The notes under the pieces are model-generated. The model was not told the DNA's origin. It worked only from the letters and a program-made list of their open reading frames with translations, and made no database searches. A stretch of DNA of 64,000 bases. Source: Betaproteobacteria bacterium (GTDB taxonomy: Bacteria; Pseudomonadota; Gammaproteobacteria; Burkholderiales; CAIKXV01). Position numbers and translations under genes: made by a program. Shown one piece after another: positions 33,033-44,441 of this stretch (positions are counted from its first letter, which is position 1; every line of letters begins with the position of its first letter). The stretch is from NCBI GenBank assembly GCA_021298815.1, contig JAJTHE010000042.1, forward strand, positions 1-64,000. Direction: 5' to 3'.

Positions 33033-33671
33033 ATGGCCCATTTCGACCTGGAACAGCAGGAGCAGATCGACGCGATCAAGACGTGGTGGGAACGCTACGG
33101 CAACATCGTCACGATCGTCGTCCTGGTGGTGGCGCTTGGCGTCACCGCGATGTCCGGCTGGCGCTGGTACCAGAATCGCCAGACCGAGGGTGCCTCGCTG
33201 CTCTACCTGGCGATCCAGGAAGGCCTGCAGGCGAACAACCAGACGCGGGTGCGCGAGGCCGCGACGCAGCTCACCGAAAAGTATCCGGGCACCGGTTATG
33301 CCGTGCTCGCCGCGCTGATCGCCGCGCGCATGGACTTCGAGGGCGGCGACAGCAAAGCGGCGCGCACCCGGCTCGAGTGGGCCATCGCCAATGCGAAGCA
33401 GGACGAGTTCCGCGACATCGCGCGCCTGCGCCTGGCGGCGGTGCTCATCGACGACCGCGACCTGGTCGCGGCCCTGCGCGTGCTCGACGCGAAGCACGGC
33501 AATGCCTTCGATGCCCTGTTCCTCGACCTGCGCGGCGACGTGCTGTTCGCGCAGGGCGACTCGAACGCCGCGCGCAACGCCTACCAGGCCGCGTTCGACA
33601 AGCTGGACGAGAAGAGCCCCTATCGCAACCTGGTCCAGCTGAAGCTCGACGCGCTGGGCGAAGCGAGGTGA
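33033..33671 (+). CDS. yfgM: YfgM-type tetratricopeptide protein
   Basis: 212 aa. A cytoplasmic start MAHFDLEQQEQIDAIKTWWERYG leads into one transmembrane helix (about 24-41), then a periplasmic TPR-like domain with LDAKHGNAFDALFLDLRGDVLFAQGD. E. coli YfgM associates with the SecYEG translocon and PpiD. The position between hisS and bamB is conserved. The in-frame ATG at 32988 lies within hisS and is not needed by the family. Confidence 0.92.
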   Translation: MAHFDLEQQEQIDAIKTWWERYGNIVTIVVLVVALGVTAMSGWRWYQNRQTEGASLLYLAIQEGLQANNQTRVREAATQLTEKYPGTGYAVLAALIAARMDFEGGDSKAARTRLEWAIANAKQDEFRDIARLRLAAVLIDDRDLVAALRVLDAKHGNAFDALFLDLRGDVLFAQGDSNAARNAYQAAFDKLDEKSPYRNLVQLKLDALGEAR

Positions 33672-33676
33672 ACACG

Positions 33677-34870
33677 ATGCAATCGGACGCTTCACGGCGC
33701 AGCCTGCTGCGCGCGCTGGCCATCGCCGGCATCGCGCCGGCGGCGTTCGCCGGCTGCAGCACGGTCGGGGGCGCCTACGACCGCCTGTTCTCGCGTGCAG
33801 TCGACCCGCGGCTGAAGCCCGCCGAACTTGGGCCGATACGCTCGAAGGTTTCGTTGCGCATGCTCTGGCAGGGCCAGGTCGGCAACTCGGGCCGGTACGT
33901 GTTTACCCCCGCGGTGGACGCCGGACAGGTGTACGCGATCGGCACCGACGGCAACCTGGTCGCGTTCGAAGCCGCCACCGGGCGCGTCACCTGGCGGCAG
34001 CAGGTGGTGAAGCCGACCGCCGGCGGCGTCGGTGCCGGCGAAGGCCGGGTCGCGGTCGGTGGCCAGAACGGAGAGGTGCAGGTGTACCAGCAGGGTGGAA
34101 AGCTCGCCTGGGAGACGCGGCTTTCCAGCGAGGTGCTCGCGGCGCCGCGCATCGTCGACGGGTTGGTGCTGGTGCGCACCGGCGACTCGCGCATCTGGGC
34201 GCTGGAGGCCGAGACCGGGCGGCAGCGCTGGGTCTACCAGCGGGGCGCCGCCCCGACCCTGTCGGTACGTACCCATGTCGGGTTCACGATCGCGCGCGGT
34301 GCGCTGTTCGCCGGTTTCGGCAACGGCCGCCTGATCGGCCTCGACCTGAAGACCGGCGCAGTCGGCCTGGACGTGGCCGTCGCGCTGCCGCGCGGCGCCA
34401 CCGAGCTCGAGCGGGTGGTCGAGATCACCAGTCTGCCGGTGTTCGAGGACAACCAGGTCTGTGCGGTCGCGTTCCAGGGGCGGGTCGCCTGCTTCGACGC
34501 GCAGCGTGCCTCGCTTGCCTGGTCGCGCGACATTTCCAGCATCGCCGGCCTCGACATGGATGCGCGTGCGATCTACGTGGTGGACGACCGTAGCGTGGTT
34601 CATGCGCTCGACCGCGCATCGGGCGCGAGCCTGTGGCGCCAGGCGGCGCTGCAGTTGCGCAACGTCGGTGCGCCGCGCCTGGTCGGCAAGGCACTGGTGG
34701 TCGGCGACTTCCAGGGCTTCGTGCACCTGCTCGATCCGGAAGACGGCAGCTTCCTCGCCCGCCTGCCCACCGACGGCAGCGGGATCGCGATCGATGCGCG
34801 TCCAGTCGATCGCGGGTTCGTCGTGCAGACGCGCAATGGCGGGCTGTACGCGATGGGCGTGGCCGCCTGA
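33677..34870 (+). CDS. bamB: Outer membrane assembly lipoprotein BamB
   Basis: 397 aa. The signal peptide has a lipobox AFAGC (Cys27), then an eight-bladed PQQ-type beta-propeller with repeated [28 protein letters not shown] blades. BamB is part of the BAM complex that inserts beta-barrel proteins into the outer membrane. GAGGTG lies 6 bases before the ATG at 33677, which favours it over the GTG at 33668 that overlaps the yfgM stop. Confidence 0.95.
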   Translation: MQSDASRRSLLRALAIAGIAPAAFAGCSTVGGAYDRLFSRAVDPRLKPAELGPIRSKVSLRMLWQGQVGNSGRYVFTPAVDAGQVYAIGTDGNLVAFEAATGRVTWRQQVVKPTAGGVGAGEGRVAVGGQNGEVQVYQQGGKLAWETRLSSEVLAAPRIVDGLVLVRTGDSRIWALEAETGRQRWVYQRGAAPTLSVRTHVGFTIARGALFAGFGNGRLIGLDLKTGAVGLDVAVALPRGATELERVVEITSLPVFEDNQVCAVAFQGRVACFDAQRASLAWSRDISSIAGLDMDARAIYVVDDRSVVHALDRASGASLWRQAALQLRNVGAPRLVGKALVVGDFQGFVHLLDPEDGSFLARLPTDGSGIAIDARPVDRGFVVQTRNGGLYAMGVAA

Positions 34871-34874
34871 TCCG

Positions 34875-36227
34875 ATGCAACCCTCCCTGGTCCTGGTCGG
34901 ACGGCCGAACGTCGGCAAGTCCACGCTGTTCAACCGGCTCACCCAGTCGCGCGATGCGCTGGTGGCCGATTTCCCGGGGCTGACCCGCGACCGCCACTAC
35001 GGCCGCGGCTCGTTCAGCGGCCGCCAGTACCTGGTCGTCGATACTGGCGGCTTCGAGCCGATCGTGAAGGAGGGCATCGTCCGCGAGATGGCGCGCCAGA
35101 CCGAGCAGGCGATCGACGAGGCCGACGCGATCCTGTTCCTGGTCGACTACCGCACCGGCCTCACCGCGCTCGATCGCGAGATCGCCGGGCGCCTGCGGGT
35201 GACCGGGCGTCCGGTCTGGCTGGTGGTGAACAAGGCCGAAGGCATACAGGACGCGATCGCCGGCGCGGATTTCCATTCCCTGGGCATCGGCACGCCGTGG
35301 ACGATCTCCTCGGCCCATGGCGAAGGCGTCGGCGACCTGCTGGCCGACGTGCTGGAGCGCTTCCCCGAGGACGAAACGGTCCCGCCGTCGTCCGAACCCG
35401 AGGCGCCGCAGGCGCCGCGCATCGCCATCGTCGGACGGCCGAATGTCGGCAAGTCGACACTCGCGAACGCACTGCTCGGCGAGGAGCGGATGCTGGTGTT
35501 CGACCTGCCCGGGACCACGCGTGACAGCATCCCGGCGGACTTCGAGCGCGGCGGCAAGCGCTACACGCTGGTCGACACGGCGGGCATGCGCCGCCGCGCC
35601 CGGGTCGACGAGGTGATCGAGAAGTTCTCGGTGATCAAGACGCTGAAGGCGATCGACGACTGCAACGTCGCGGTGCTGGTGCTCGATGCGCGCGACTCGG
35701 TCAGCGACCAGGACGCGCATATCGCCGGCTACATCCTCGAGGCCGGTCGTGCGCTGGTGGTGGTGGTCAACAAGTGGGACGGCCTGCCTTCGGATGCACG
35801 GGCGCGGGTGAAGGACGACATCGAGCGGCGGCTCGGGTTCCTTTCGTTCGCGCGCACGCTGTTCGTCTCCGCGAAGCGCGGCACCGGCCTCAACGCGCTG
35901 CTGCCGGCGGTGGATGCCGCCTACCGGGCGGCGACGCTGCGCCTGCCCACGCCCAAGCTGACCCGCGCGCTGCTGGCTGCGGTCGAGAAGCAGAACCCGC
36001 CACGCTCCGGGTTCTCGCGCCCGAAGCTGCGCTATGCGCACCAGGGCGGGATGAATCCGCCGATCGTGGTCATCCACGGCAACTCGCTCGATGCGGTTCC
36101 CGCGAGCTATCGTCGCTACCTCGAGCACATGTTCCGGTCGACCTTCCGGCTCGAGGGAACACCGCTGCGCATCCAGTTCAAGAGCAGCACCAACCCGTAT
36201 GAAGGCAGGCCGCGGACACCTGCCTGA
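34875..36227 (+). CDS. der: Ribosome-assembly GTPase Der (EngA)
   Basis: 450 aa with two GTPase domains: Walker A GRPNVGKS at residues 9-16 and 187-194, Walker B DTGG and DTAG, and NKAE and NKWD specificity motifs, followed by a C-terminal KH-like domain. Der acts in 50S subunit maturation. The stop is followed by about 100 bp before hfq. Confidence 0.97.
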   Translation: MQPSLVLVGRPNVGKSTLFNRLTQSRDALVADFPGLTRDRHYGRGSFSGRQYLVVDTGGFEPIVKEGIVREMARQTEQAIDEADAILFLVDYRTGLTALDREIAGRLRVTGRPVWLVVNKAEGIQDAIAGADFHSLGIGTPWTISSAHGEGVGDLLADVLERFPEDETVPPSSEPEAPQAPRIAIVGRPNVGKSTLANALLGEERMLVFDLPGTTRDSIPADFERGGKRYTLVDTAGMRRRARVDEVIEKFSVIKTLKAIDDCNVAVLVLDARDSVSDQDAHIAGYILEAGRALVVVVNKWDGLPSDARARVKDDIERRLGFLSFARTLFVSAKRGTGLNALLPAVDAAYRAATLRLPTPKLTRALLAAVEKQNPPRSGFSRPKLRYAHQGGMNPPIVVIHGNSLDAVPASYRRYLEHMFRSTFRLEGTPLRIQFKSSTNPYEGRPRTPA

Positions 36228-36289
36228 ACGGGCAGGGTGGACATCGGCGTGCTGCGGCGCAACGGGTGGCTTTGCCGGAAAAAATCCAG

Positions 36290-36295
36290 TACAGT
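36290..36295 (+). promoter_or_regulatory. Candidate -10 element for hfq
   Basis: TACAGT, 32 bp before the hfq GTG, inside the only sizeable gap between der and hflX. The A-tract just upstream could contribute; a -35 match is weak. Confidence 0.3.
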
Positions 36296-36326
36296 GGGTT
36301 CTCAAGAATAAGCGAGGTAAAGCCAC

Positions 36327-36566
36327 GTGAGCGCTAAAGGACAACTGCTTCAGGATCCTTTCCTCAACACGCTCCGCAAGGAGCACGTGCCGGTCTCGAT
36401 CTACCTGGTCAACGGCATCAAGCTGCAGGGCCAGATCGAATCGTTCGACCAGTACGTCGTGCTGCTGAAGAACACGGTCACGCAGATGGTCTACAAGCAC
36501 GCCATCTCGACGGTCGTTCCTGCCCGCGCCGTTAGCATCCACTACGAATCGCCGTCCGACAGCTGA
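36327..36566 (+). CDS. hfq: RNA chaperone Hfq
   Basis: 79 aa. Begins at a GTG, giving (M)[40 protein letters not shown], the Sm1 motif, then [15 protein letters not shown], the Sm2 motif with the conserved YKHA distal-face residues. The hexamer pairs small RNAs with mRNAs. No ATG exists in frame before the conserved start, so the GTG is secure. Confidence 0.97.
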   Translation: MSAKGQLLQDPFLNTLRKEHVPVSIYLVNGIKLQGQIESFDQYVVLLKNTVTQMVYKHAISTVVPARAVSIHYESPSDS

Positions 36567-36605
36567 GCCCGACATTGCGCAATCCGCTGAGTCGATAGCC
36601 GCCGG

Positions 36606-37838
36606 ATGTTCGAACGGCCAGACACGGGCAGTCGAGCACTGCTGGTCGCCCTCGGCACCTCCGAGCGCGACTACGAAGAGAGCCTTGCCGAACTGCGCGA
36701 GCTCACGTCCTCGGCTTGCCTCGAGGTCGCCGGTGTCGTCGGAGGCGGGCGCAACCGTATCGATCCTTCGACCTATGCCGGGTCAGGGAAGGTCGCCGAG
36801 ATTGCCGCGCTGCGGGCGCAGCTCGATGCCTCGGTGGTCATCTTCAACAACGAACTGTCCCCGGTGCAGGAACGAAACCTCGAGCGTGCGCTCGAGTGCC
36901 GGGTGGTCGACCGCACGACACTGATCCTCGACATCTTCGCGCAACGCGCGCGCAGCCACGAGGGCAAGCTCCAGGTCGAACTCGCGCAACTCGATCACCT
37001 GGCCACGCGCCTTGTCCGCGGCTGGACGCACCTGGAACGCCAGAAGGGCGGCATCGGCCTGCGCGGTCCGGGCGAGACCCAGCTCGAGACCGATCGCCGG
37101 CTGCTCGGCAAGCGGGTGAAGGTGCTGAAGGAGAAGCTGCAGAAGGTCGAGCGCCAGCGGGCGACCCAGCGCCGGTCGCGCGCGCGCGGGGCGGCGCTGT
37201 CGGTTTCGCTGGTCGGGTATACCAACGCGGGCAAGTCGACGCTGTTCAATGCACTGACCCATGCCGGCACCTATGCGGCCGACCAGCTGTTCGCGACGCT
37301 CGACACCACCAGCCGGCGCATGTTTTCGCCGGCAGGGCGCAATATCGTGCTGTCGGACACGGTGGGCTTCATTCGCGACCTGCCGCACGAACTGGTCGCT
37401 GCATTCAGGGCGACGCTCACCGAGACGGCACAGGCCGACCTGCTGCTGCACGTGGTCGACTTCGCGAGCAGCGACCGCGACCGACAGGTGCGAGAGGTGA
37501 ACCGGGTGCTGGCGGAGATCGGCGCTGACGCCGTCCCGCAGATCCTCGTGTGCAACAAGATAGACCGGGTATCGATCGAGCCGAAGGTGGTGCGCGACGA
37601 CCTGGGCGACCTGACCAGCGTGTCGCTGTCGGCGCTCACCGGTGACGGGGTGGACCTGCTGCGGGCGACCCTGGACGATTTCTTCGATCGGGCGGAACGT
37701 GATCCGGCATCCTTGCCGGACGAGGGTGGCGACACGGAGTCGATCGGGATGCCGCTGGCACCCGTCACTGCGGTCGTCGATGCGGATACATGGACCGGTG
37801 GTCCGTTGGGCGCCGCGACAGGCGCCGGGAGCAGGTAA
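36606..37838 (+). CDS. hflX: Ribosome-associated GTPase HflX
   Basis: 410 aa. N-terminal HflX domain with TYAGSGKVAEIAAL and FNNELSPVQERNLE, a coiled-coil linker (GKRVKVLKEKLQKVERQR), then the G domain with GYTNAGKST, DTVGFIRDLPHELVAAF and NKID. The C-terminal roughly 40 residues are divergent. HflX splits stalled or heat-damaged ribosomes. It follows hfq and precedes hflK by 2 bp. Confidence 0.96.
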   Translation: MFERPDTGSRALLVALGTSERDYEESLAELRELTSSACLEVAGVVGGGRNRIDPSTYAGSGKVAEIAALRAQLDASVVIFNNELSPVQERNLERALECRVVDRTTLILDIFAQRARSHEGKLQVELAQLDHLATRLVRGWTHLERQKGGIGLRGPGETQLETDRRLLGKRVKVLKEKLQKVERQRATQRRSRARGAALSVSLVGYTNAGKSTLFNALTHAGTYAADQLFATLDTTSRRMFSPAGRNIVLSDTVGFIRDLPHELVAAFRATLTETAQADLLLHVVDFASSDRDRQVREVNRVLAEIGADAVPQILVCNKIDRVSIEPKVVRDDLGDLTSVSLSALTGDGVDLLRATLDDFFDRAERDPASLPDEGGDTESIGMPLAPVTAVVDADTWTGGPLGAATGAGSR

Positions 37839-37840
37839 CG

Positions 37841-39112
37841 ATGGGTTTGAACGACAACCAGTGGGGCAAGCGCGGCGGCGGCAGCAGTGGCGGGGGCGGC
37901 GGCGGGGGCAACAACCAGGGCCCGCCCGACCTCGACGAACTGTGGCGCCGCTTCAACCGCAAGCTGAACGACATGCTCGGCAACCGCAAGCCGGGGCCGC
38001 GCGAAGTCGGCAGCGGTGGCGGCGGCGGGTTCGGTGGCGGCGGCTTCACCACCGGGCAGTGGCGCAACGGCGGCCTGCTGATCGCGGTGGTGGTGGTCCT
38101 GATCTGGCTCTCCAGCGGCATCTACATCGTCGCGCCTGCCGAGCGCGGTGTCGTGCTGCGCTTCGGCAAGTTCGTCGAAGAGACCAATCCCGGTCCGCGC
38201 TGGCACCTGCCATGGCCGATCGAGCGCGCCGAGGTGGTCAACGTGTCGGGCGTGCGCACGGTCGAGATCGGCTATCGCAACAACCCGCGCAACAAGGTGC
38301 TGCGCGAGTCGCTGATGCTGACCGACGACGAGAACATCGTCGACGTGCAGTTCGCGGTGCAGTACACGCTGTCGTCCGGCCGCGACTTCCTGCTGAACGT
38401 GCGCAACCCGGACGAATCCGTGCTGCAGGCGGCGGAGACCGCCATCCGCCAGGTGGTCGGCATCCGCAGGATGGATGCGGTGCTCTACGAGGACCGAGGC
38501 GGCGTGCAGGCCGACGTGCTCAAGGTGATGCAGAGCCTGCTCGACCGCTACAACCTCGGCATCCTGATCAGCAACGTGACCATGCAGTCGGCGCAGCCGC
38601 CCGAGCAGGTGCAGGCGGCGTTCGACGATGCGGTGCGCGCCGGGCAGGACCGCGAGCGCCAGAAGAACGAAGGCGAGGCCTATGCCAACGACGTGATCCC
38701 GCGGGCACGCGGCGCGGCGTCCCGGCTGGCGGAAGAGGCCGAAGGCTACCGACAGCGCGTGGTCGCCACCGCAGAGGGCGAGGCGACCCGCTTCCGCCTG
38801 GTGGTCGAGGAGTACAACCGTGCGCCGCGCGTCACCCGCGACCGCCTGTACATCGACGCGATGAACACCGTGATGACCAATGCCACGAAGGTCGTGGTCG
38901 ACCAGCGCCAGGGCAGCAACCTCCTGTTCCTTCCGCTGGACAAGCTGATCGCCGCCACCGGCGGATCCGGGCAGGCGGTCAACCCCGGCGATCCGGTCGC
39001 CGCCGCGTCACCGGCAAGCAAGCCGGCCCCGGTCGAACCGGCGGCCGCCTCCCCTGAAACCGCACGCTCTCGCGAGGCGTTCCGCAGCCGCGAGAGGGAG
39101 CAGCGTCAATGA
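37841..39112 (+). CDS. hflK: FtsH protease modulator HflK
   Basis: 423 aa. A Gly-rich cytoplasmic N-terminus with two glycine tracts (about residues 12-28 and 57-72), one transmembrane helix (about 83-104), then an SPFH/band 7 domain (ERGVVLRFGKFVEETNPGPRWHLPWPIE). The C-terminal tail is Pro/Ala-rich. With HflC it forms a periplasmic-facing cage around FtsH. The start has AGGTAACG upstream; an earlier ATG at 37790 lies within hflX. Confidence 0.95.
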   Translation: MGLNDNQWGKRGGGSSGGGGGGGNNQGPPDLDELWRRFNRKLNDMLGNRKPGPREVGSGGGGGFGGGGFTTGQWRNGGLLIAVVVVLIWLSSGIYIVAPAERGVVLRFGKFVEETNPGPRWHLPWPIERAEVVNVSGVRTVEIGYRNNPRNKVLRESLMLTDDENIVDVQFAVQYTLSSGRDFLLNVRNPDESVLQAAETAIRQVVGIRRMDAVLYEDRGGVQADVLKVMQSLLDRYNLGILISNVTMQSAQPPEQVQAAFDDAVRAGQDRERQKNEGEAYANDVIPRARGAASRLAEEAEGYRQRVVATAEGEATRFRLVVEEYNRAPRVTRDRLYIDAMNTVMTNATKVVVDQRQGSNLLFLPLDKLIAATGGSGQAVNPGDPVAAASPASKPAPVEPAAASPETARSREAFRSREREQRQ

Positions 39113-39987
39113 AGCCCAGCATATCCATAGCCATCGCCGTTGCACTGCTCGTGCTGGTCGCGATCAGCATGAGCGTGTTCGTCGTCGACCAGCGCCAGAC
39201 GGCGGTGGTGCTGCGCCTCGGCACGATCGCGCAGGTGGTCGAGTCCCCGGGGCTGAAGTTCAAGATCCCGATCGTCGACTCGGTGCGCTACTTCGACAAG
39301 CGCATCCTCACCATCGATGCGCCCGAGCCCGAGCGCTACCAGACCTCCGAGAAGAAGAACGTGCTGGTCGATTCGTTCGTCAAGTGGCGGATCGTCGACG
39401 TACGGCAGTACTTCATCGCGGTGCAGGGCAACGAGGCGGCCGCGGTGAACCGGTTGTCGCAGACCATCAATTCCGCCCTGCGTTCCGAGTTCGGTTCGCG
39501 CACCGTCAACGACGTGATCTCCGGCGAGCGCCAGAAGATCACCGACCTCGTGCGCGAGCGGGCCGACAAGGACGGTCGCGCGATCGGGGTGGAAGTGGTC
39601 GACGTGCGCATCAAGCGGGTCGACTACACCCAGGAGGTCAGCGAGTCGGTGTATCGCCGGATGGAAGCCGAACGCAAGAGCGTGGCGAACGAACTGCGCT
39701 CGACCGGCGCGGCCGAAGGCGAGAAGATCCGCGCCGATGCCGACCGGCAGCGCGAGATCATCCTGGCCGAGGCCTTCCGCGATGCCGAGCGCATCCGCGG
39801 CGAGGGTGACGCCAGGGCGTCGGCGATCTACACCGCGGCCTTCCAGTCGAACGCGGAGTTCTTCGCGTTCTACCGCAGCCTCGAGGCCTACAAGCGCAGT
39901 TTCGCGGGCCGCAACAACGTGTTCGTGCTCGAACCCAACTCCGAGTTCTTCCGCTACTTCCGGTCGGCGGGTTCGCCGCAGAAATGA
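39109..39987 (+). CDS. hflC: FtsH protease modulator HflC
   Basis: 292 aa. One N-terminal membrane helix (about 5-26), SPFH domain (DQRQTAVVLRLGTIAQVVESPGLKFKIPIVDSVRYFDKR), a long coiled coil rich in Glu/Arg/Ala, and C-terminal FFAFYRSLEAYKRSF typical of HflC. It overlaps hflK by four bases, as expected for a 1:1 complex. Confidence 0.96.
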   Translation: MKPSISIAIAVALLVLVAISMSVFVVDQRQTAVVLRLGTIAQVVESPGLKFKIPIVDSVRYFDKRILTIDAPEPERYQTSEKKNVLVDSFVKWRIVDVRQYFIAVQGNEAAAVNRLSQTINSALRSEFGSRTVNDVISGERQKITDLVRERADKDGRAIGVEVVDVRIKRVDYTQEVSESVYRRMEAERKSVANELRSTGAAEGEKIRADADRQREIILAEAFRDAERIRGEGDARASAIYTAAFQSNAEFFAFYRSLEAYKRSFAGRNNVFVLEPNSEFFRYFRSAGSPQK

Positions 39988-40019
39988 CGGCGGGGCGCCA
40001 CGGCGGGCGCTGACCTGGC

Positions 40020-40211
40020 ATGGATGCAGGCAGCGCGCTGCTGCTGGCACTGGCGCTGATGCTGGTGCTCGAAGGCTTGCTCCCCTTCCTGGCCCCGCGC
40101 CTCTGGCGCGAGGCCTTCGCCTGGCTGGTGGCGCTGCCGGATCGCCAGCTGCGCTTCATCGGGCTGACCTCGATGCTGGCCGGCATACTGCTGTTGTCCT
40201 GGGTCCGCTAG
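40020..40211 (+). CDS. DUF2065 small inner-membrane protein
   Basis: 63 aa: a hydrophobic N-terminal helix (SALLLALALMLVLEGLLPFLAP), a short polar loop, and a second helix (LRFIGLTSMLAGILLLSWVR). This matches DUF2065 (YjeT family), regularly found after hflC. Function unknown. It lies 32 bp downstream of hflC, presumably in the same transcript. Confidence 0.9.
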   Translation: MDAGSALLLALALMLVLEGLLPFLAPRLWREAFAWLVALPDRQLRFIGLTSMLAGILLLSWVR

Positions 40212-40214
40212 AAT
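40209..40214 (+). promoter_or_regulatory. Candidate -10 element before hisZ
   Basis: TAGAAT overlaps the DUF2065 stop codon, 59 bp before the hisZ start. No good -35 match. Confidence 0.25.
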
Positions 40215-40273
40215 AAGGGGTTTGCCGCCGTCCTGCGCGCCGGCGACCCCTCTCCGTCCCCACGATCCAGACC

Positions 40274-42795
<2,522 letters not shown>

Positions 42796-42811
42796 CCACG
42801 GTACATCCGAG

Positions 42812-43318
42812 ATGGCCGACCTCCACGTCACCTGGGACGACTACCTCCGCGACAACGAACGCCTGGCGCGCGACGTGCATCGCTCCGGCTGGTCGTTCGA
42901 CCAGATCGTGTGCATCGCCCGCGGCGGGCTGCGCATCGGCGACACCCTGTCGCGCATCTTCGACATCCCGCTGGCGATCATCTCGACCCAGTCCTACGGC
43001 GGCGAGGCCGGCACGGTGCGCGGGCACATCCGCGTGGCCGAACACCTGACCATGACCACCGCGCGGCTGGGCACGCGCATCCTGCTGGTCGACGACCTGG
43101 TCGATTCGGGGATCACGCTCGACGTGGTCAAGCGCCACCTCGAGACCGTGTTCGAAGCCACCGAGGAAGTGCGCACAGCGGTGCTCTGGTACAAGGCGGT
43201 GTCCATCGTCAAGCCGGACTACTTCGTGCACTACCTGCCCGAGAACCCGTGGATCCACCAGCCGTTCGAGCGCTACGACCTGATGGATGCGGACGAACTG
43301 CTCGAGGGGCCAGGCTGA
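42812..43318 (+). CDS. Purine-type phosphoribosyltransferase
   Basis: 168 aa. The PRPP-binding loop is ILLVDDLVDSGITL, and the N-terminal CIARGGLRIGDTLSRIF and middle STQSYGGEAG fit the xanthine/hypoxanthine-type PRTase family, but with a short core. It likely salvages a purine base to its nucleotide. It is the last gene of the conserved block before the accessory region; rnr would be expected nearby and is instead 19 kb away. Confidence 0.88.
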   Translation: MADLHVTWDDYLRDNERLARDVHRSGWSFDQIVCIARGGLRIGDTLSRIFDIPLAIISTQSYGGEAGTVRGHIRVAEHLTMTTARLGTRILLVDDLVDSGITLDVVKRHLETVFEATEEVRTAVLWYKAVSIVKPDYFVHYLPENPWIHQPFERYDLMDADELLEGPG

Positions 43319-43352
43319 CGTCCCGCCCGCGCGCCGCGGACGAACGGCGTGG

Positions 43353-44366
43353 TCAGTCCAGCCGCAGGCTGAGCGCCTTCGCCAGCTCCGCCCAGCGTGG
43401 TGCCTCGCGCCGGATGCGCTCGGTGATCGCCGCCGGCGGCCCGGTCTCCACGGTCAGTCCGAGTTCGGTCACGCGCTTGCGGAACGCCGGCTCGTCCAGG
43501 ATGCGGTTGATCGCGCCATTCAGGCGCGTGACCACCGCAGTCGGCGTGCCACGCGGCACGAACACCGCGTACCAGGTGCCGGCTTCCAGCCCGGGCATGC
43601 CGGCCTCGCGCGTGGTCGGCACGTCGGGCAGCACGCCGGAGCGCGCGGGCGCGAGTACCGCGATCGCGCGCAGGCTGCCCGCCTGCACCTGCGGCGCGAC
43701 GGCCGCGACCAGGTGGAAGATCAGTTGCGTGCGGTTGGCGAGCGTGTCCTGGGTCGCCTGTCCCGGGGACACGAACGGCACATGCTGCATCTTCGTCCCG
43801 GTCATGCTCTGGAACAGCTCGCCGGCCAGGTGCATGCTGCTGCCGTTGCCGGCCGATGCATAGTTGAGCTCGCCGTTGCGTCCCTTCACGTACTGGGTGA
43901 ACTCGGCCAGCGTACGTGCAGGGAGGGACGGATGCACGACCAGCACGTTCGGGATGCTGCCGACCATCGCCACCGGCTCGAAGTCGCGCGCCGGGTCGAA
44001 GCCCTGCGACCGGTAGACCGACGGGTTCACGGTGAACGTGGTGCCGGAGGCGAACAGCAGGGTGTGCCCGTCCGGTACCGCCTTGGATACCAGGGCGGTG
44101 CCGATGTTGCCGTTGCCGCCGCCGCGGTTGTCGACGATCACCGGCTGGCCGAGCGCGCGCCCGAGCGCCTCGGCCAGCAGGCGTGCGAACGGGTCGCTGC
44201 TGCCGCCCGGCGGGAACGGGTTGACCAGCCGCACCGGCCGTACCGGATACTCGGCGGCCGCGGCAACGGCCGCCGCGGCAGGCACCAACATCAGCAGCGC
44301 CAGCGCGGACATCGCGGCGGCGAGGGGGGCGACGGATCGCCCGACAAACGAAACGGATCGCTTCAT
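43353..44366 (-). CDS. Bug/TctC-family periplasmic receptor (no. 4)
   Basis: 337 aa with a signal peptide (MKRSVSF...AAAVAAAAE). Motifs are PVRLVNPFPPGGSSDPFARLL, PVIVDNRGGGNGNIGT and VPDGHTLLFASG. The usual PYKG ligand loop is altered to VPFVSPGQATQD, suggesting a different ligand. GGGAG supports the start. It is convergent with the phosphoribosyltransferase gene and divergent from the RidA-like gene, the left end of the accessory region. Confidence 0.9.
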   Translation of the reverse strand: MKRSVSFVGRSVAPLAAAMSALALLMLVPAAAAVAAAAEYPVRPVRLVNPFPPGGSSDPFARLLAEALGRALGQPVIVDNRGGGNGNIGTALVSKAVPDGHTLLFASGTTFTVNPSVYRSQGFDPARDFEPVAMVGSIPNVLVVHPSLPARTLAEFTQYVKGRNGELNYASAGNGSSMHLAGELFQSMTGTKMQHVPFVSPGQATQDTLANRTQLIFHLVAAVAPQVQAGSLRAIAVLAPARSGVLPDVPTTREAGMPGLEAGTWYAVFVPRGTPTAVVTRLNGAINRILDEPAFRKRVTELGLTVETGPPAAITERIRREAPRWAELAKALSLRLD

Positions 44367-44441
44367 GCCCAGTCTCCCGCGGCGGTGATGGGATGCCTCG
44401 GCGGATGGTACCGTACTGGCCTGCCCAGAACGGAGCCGCCC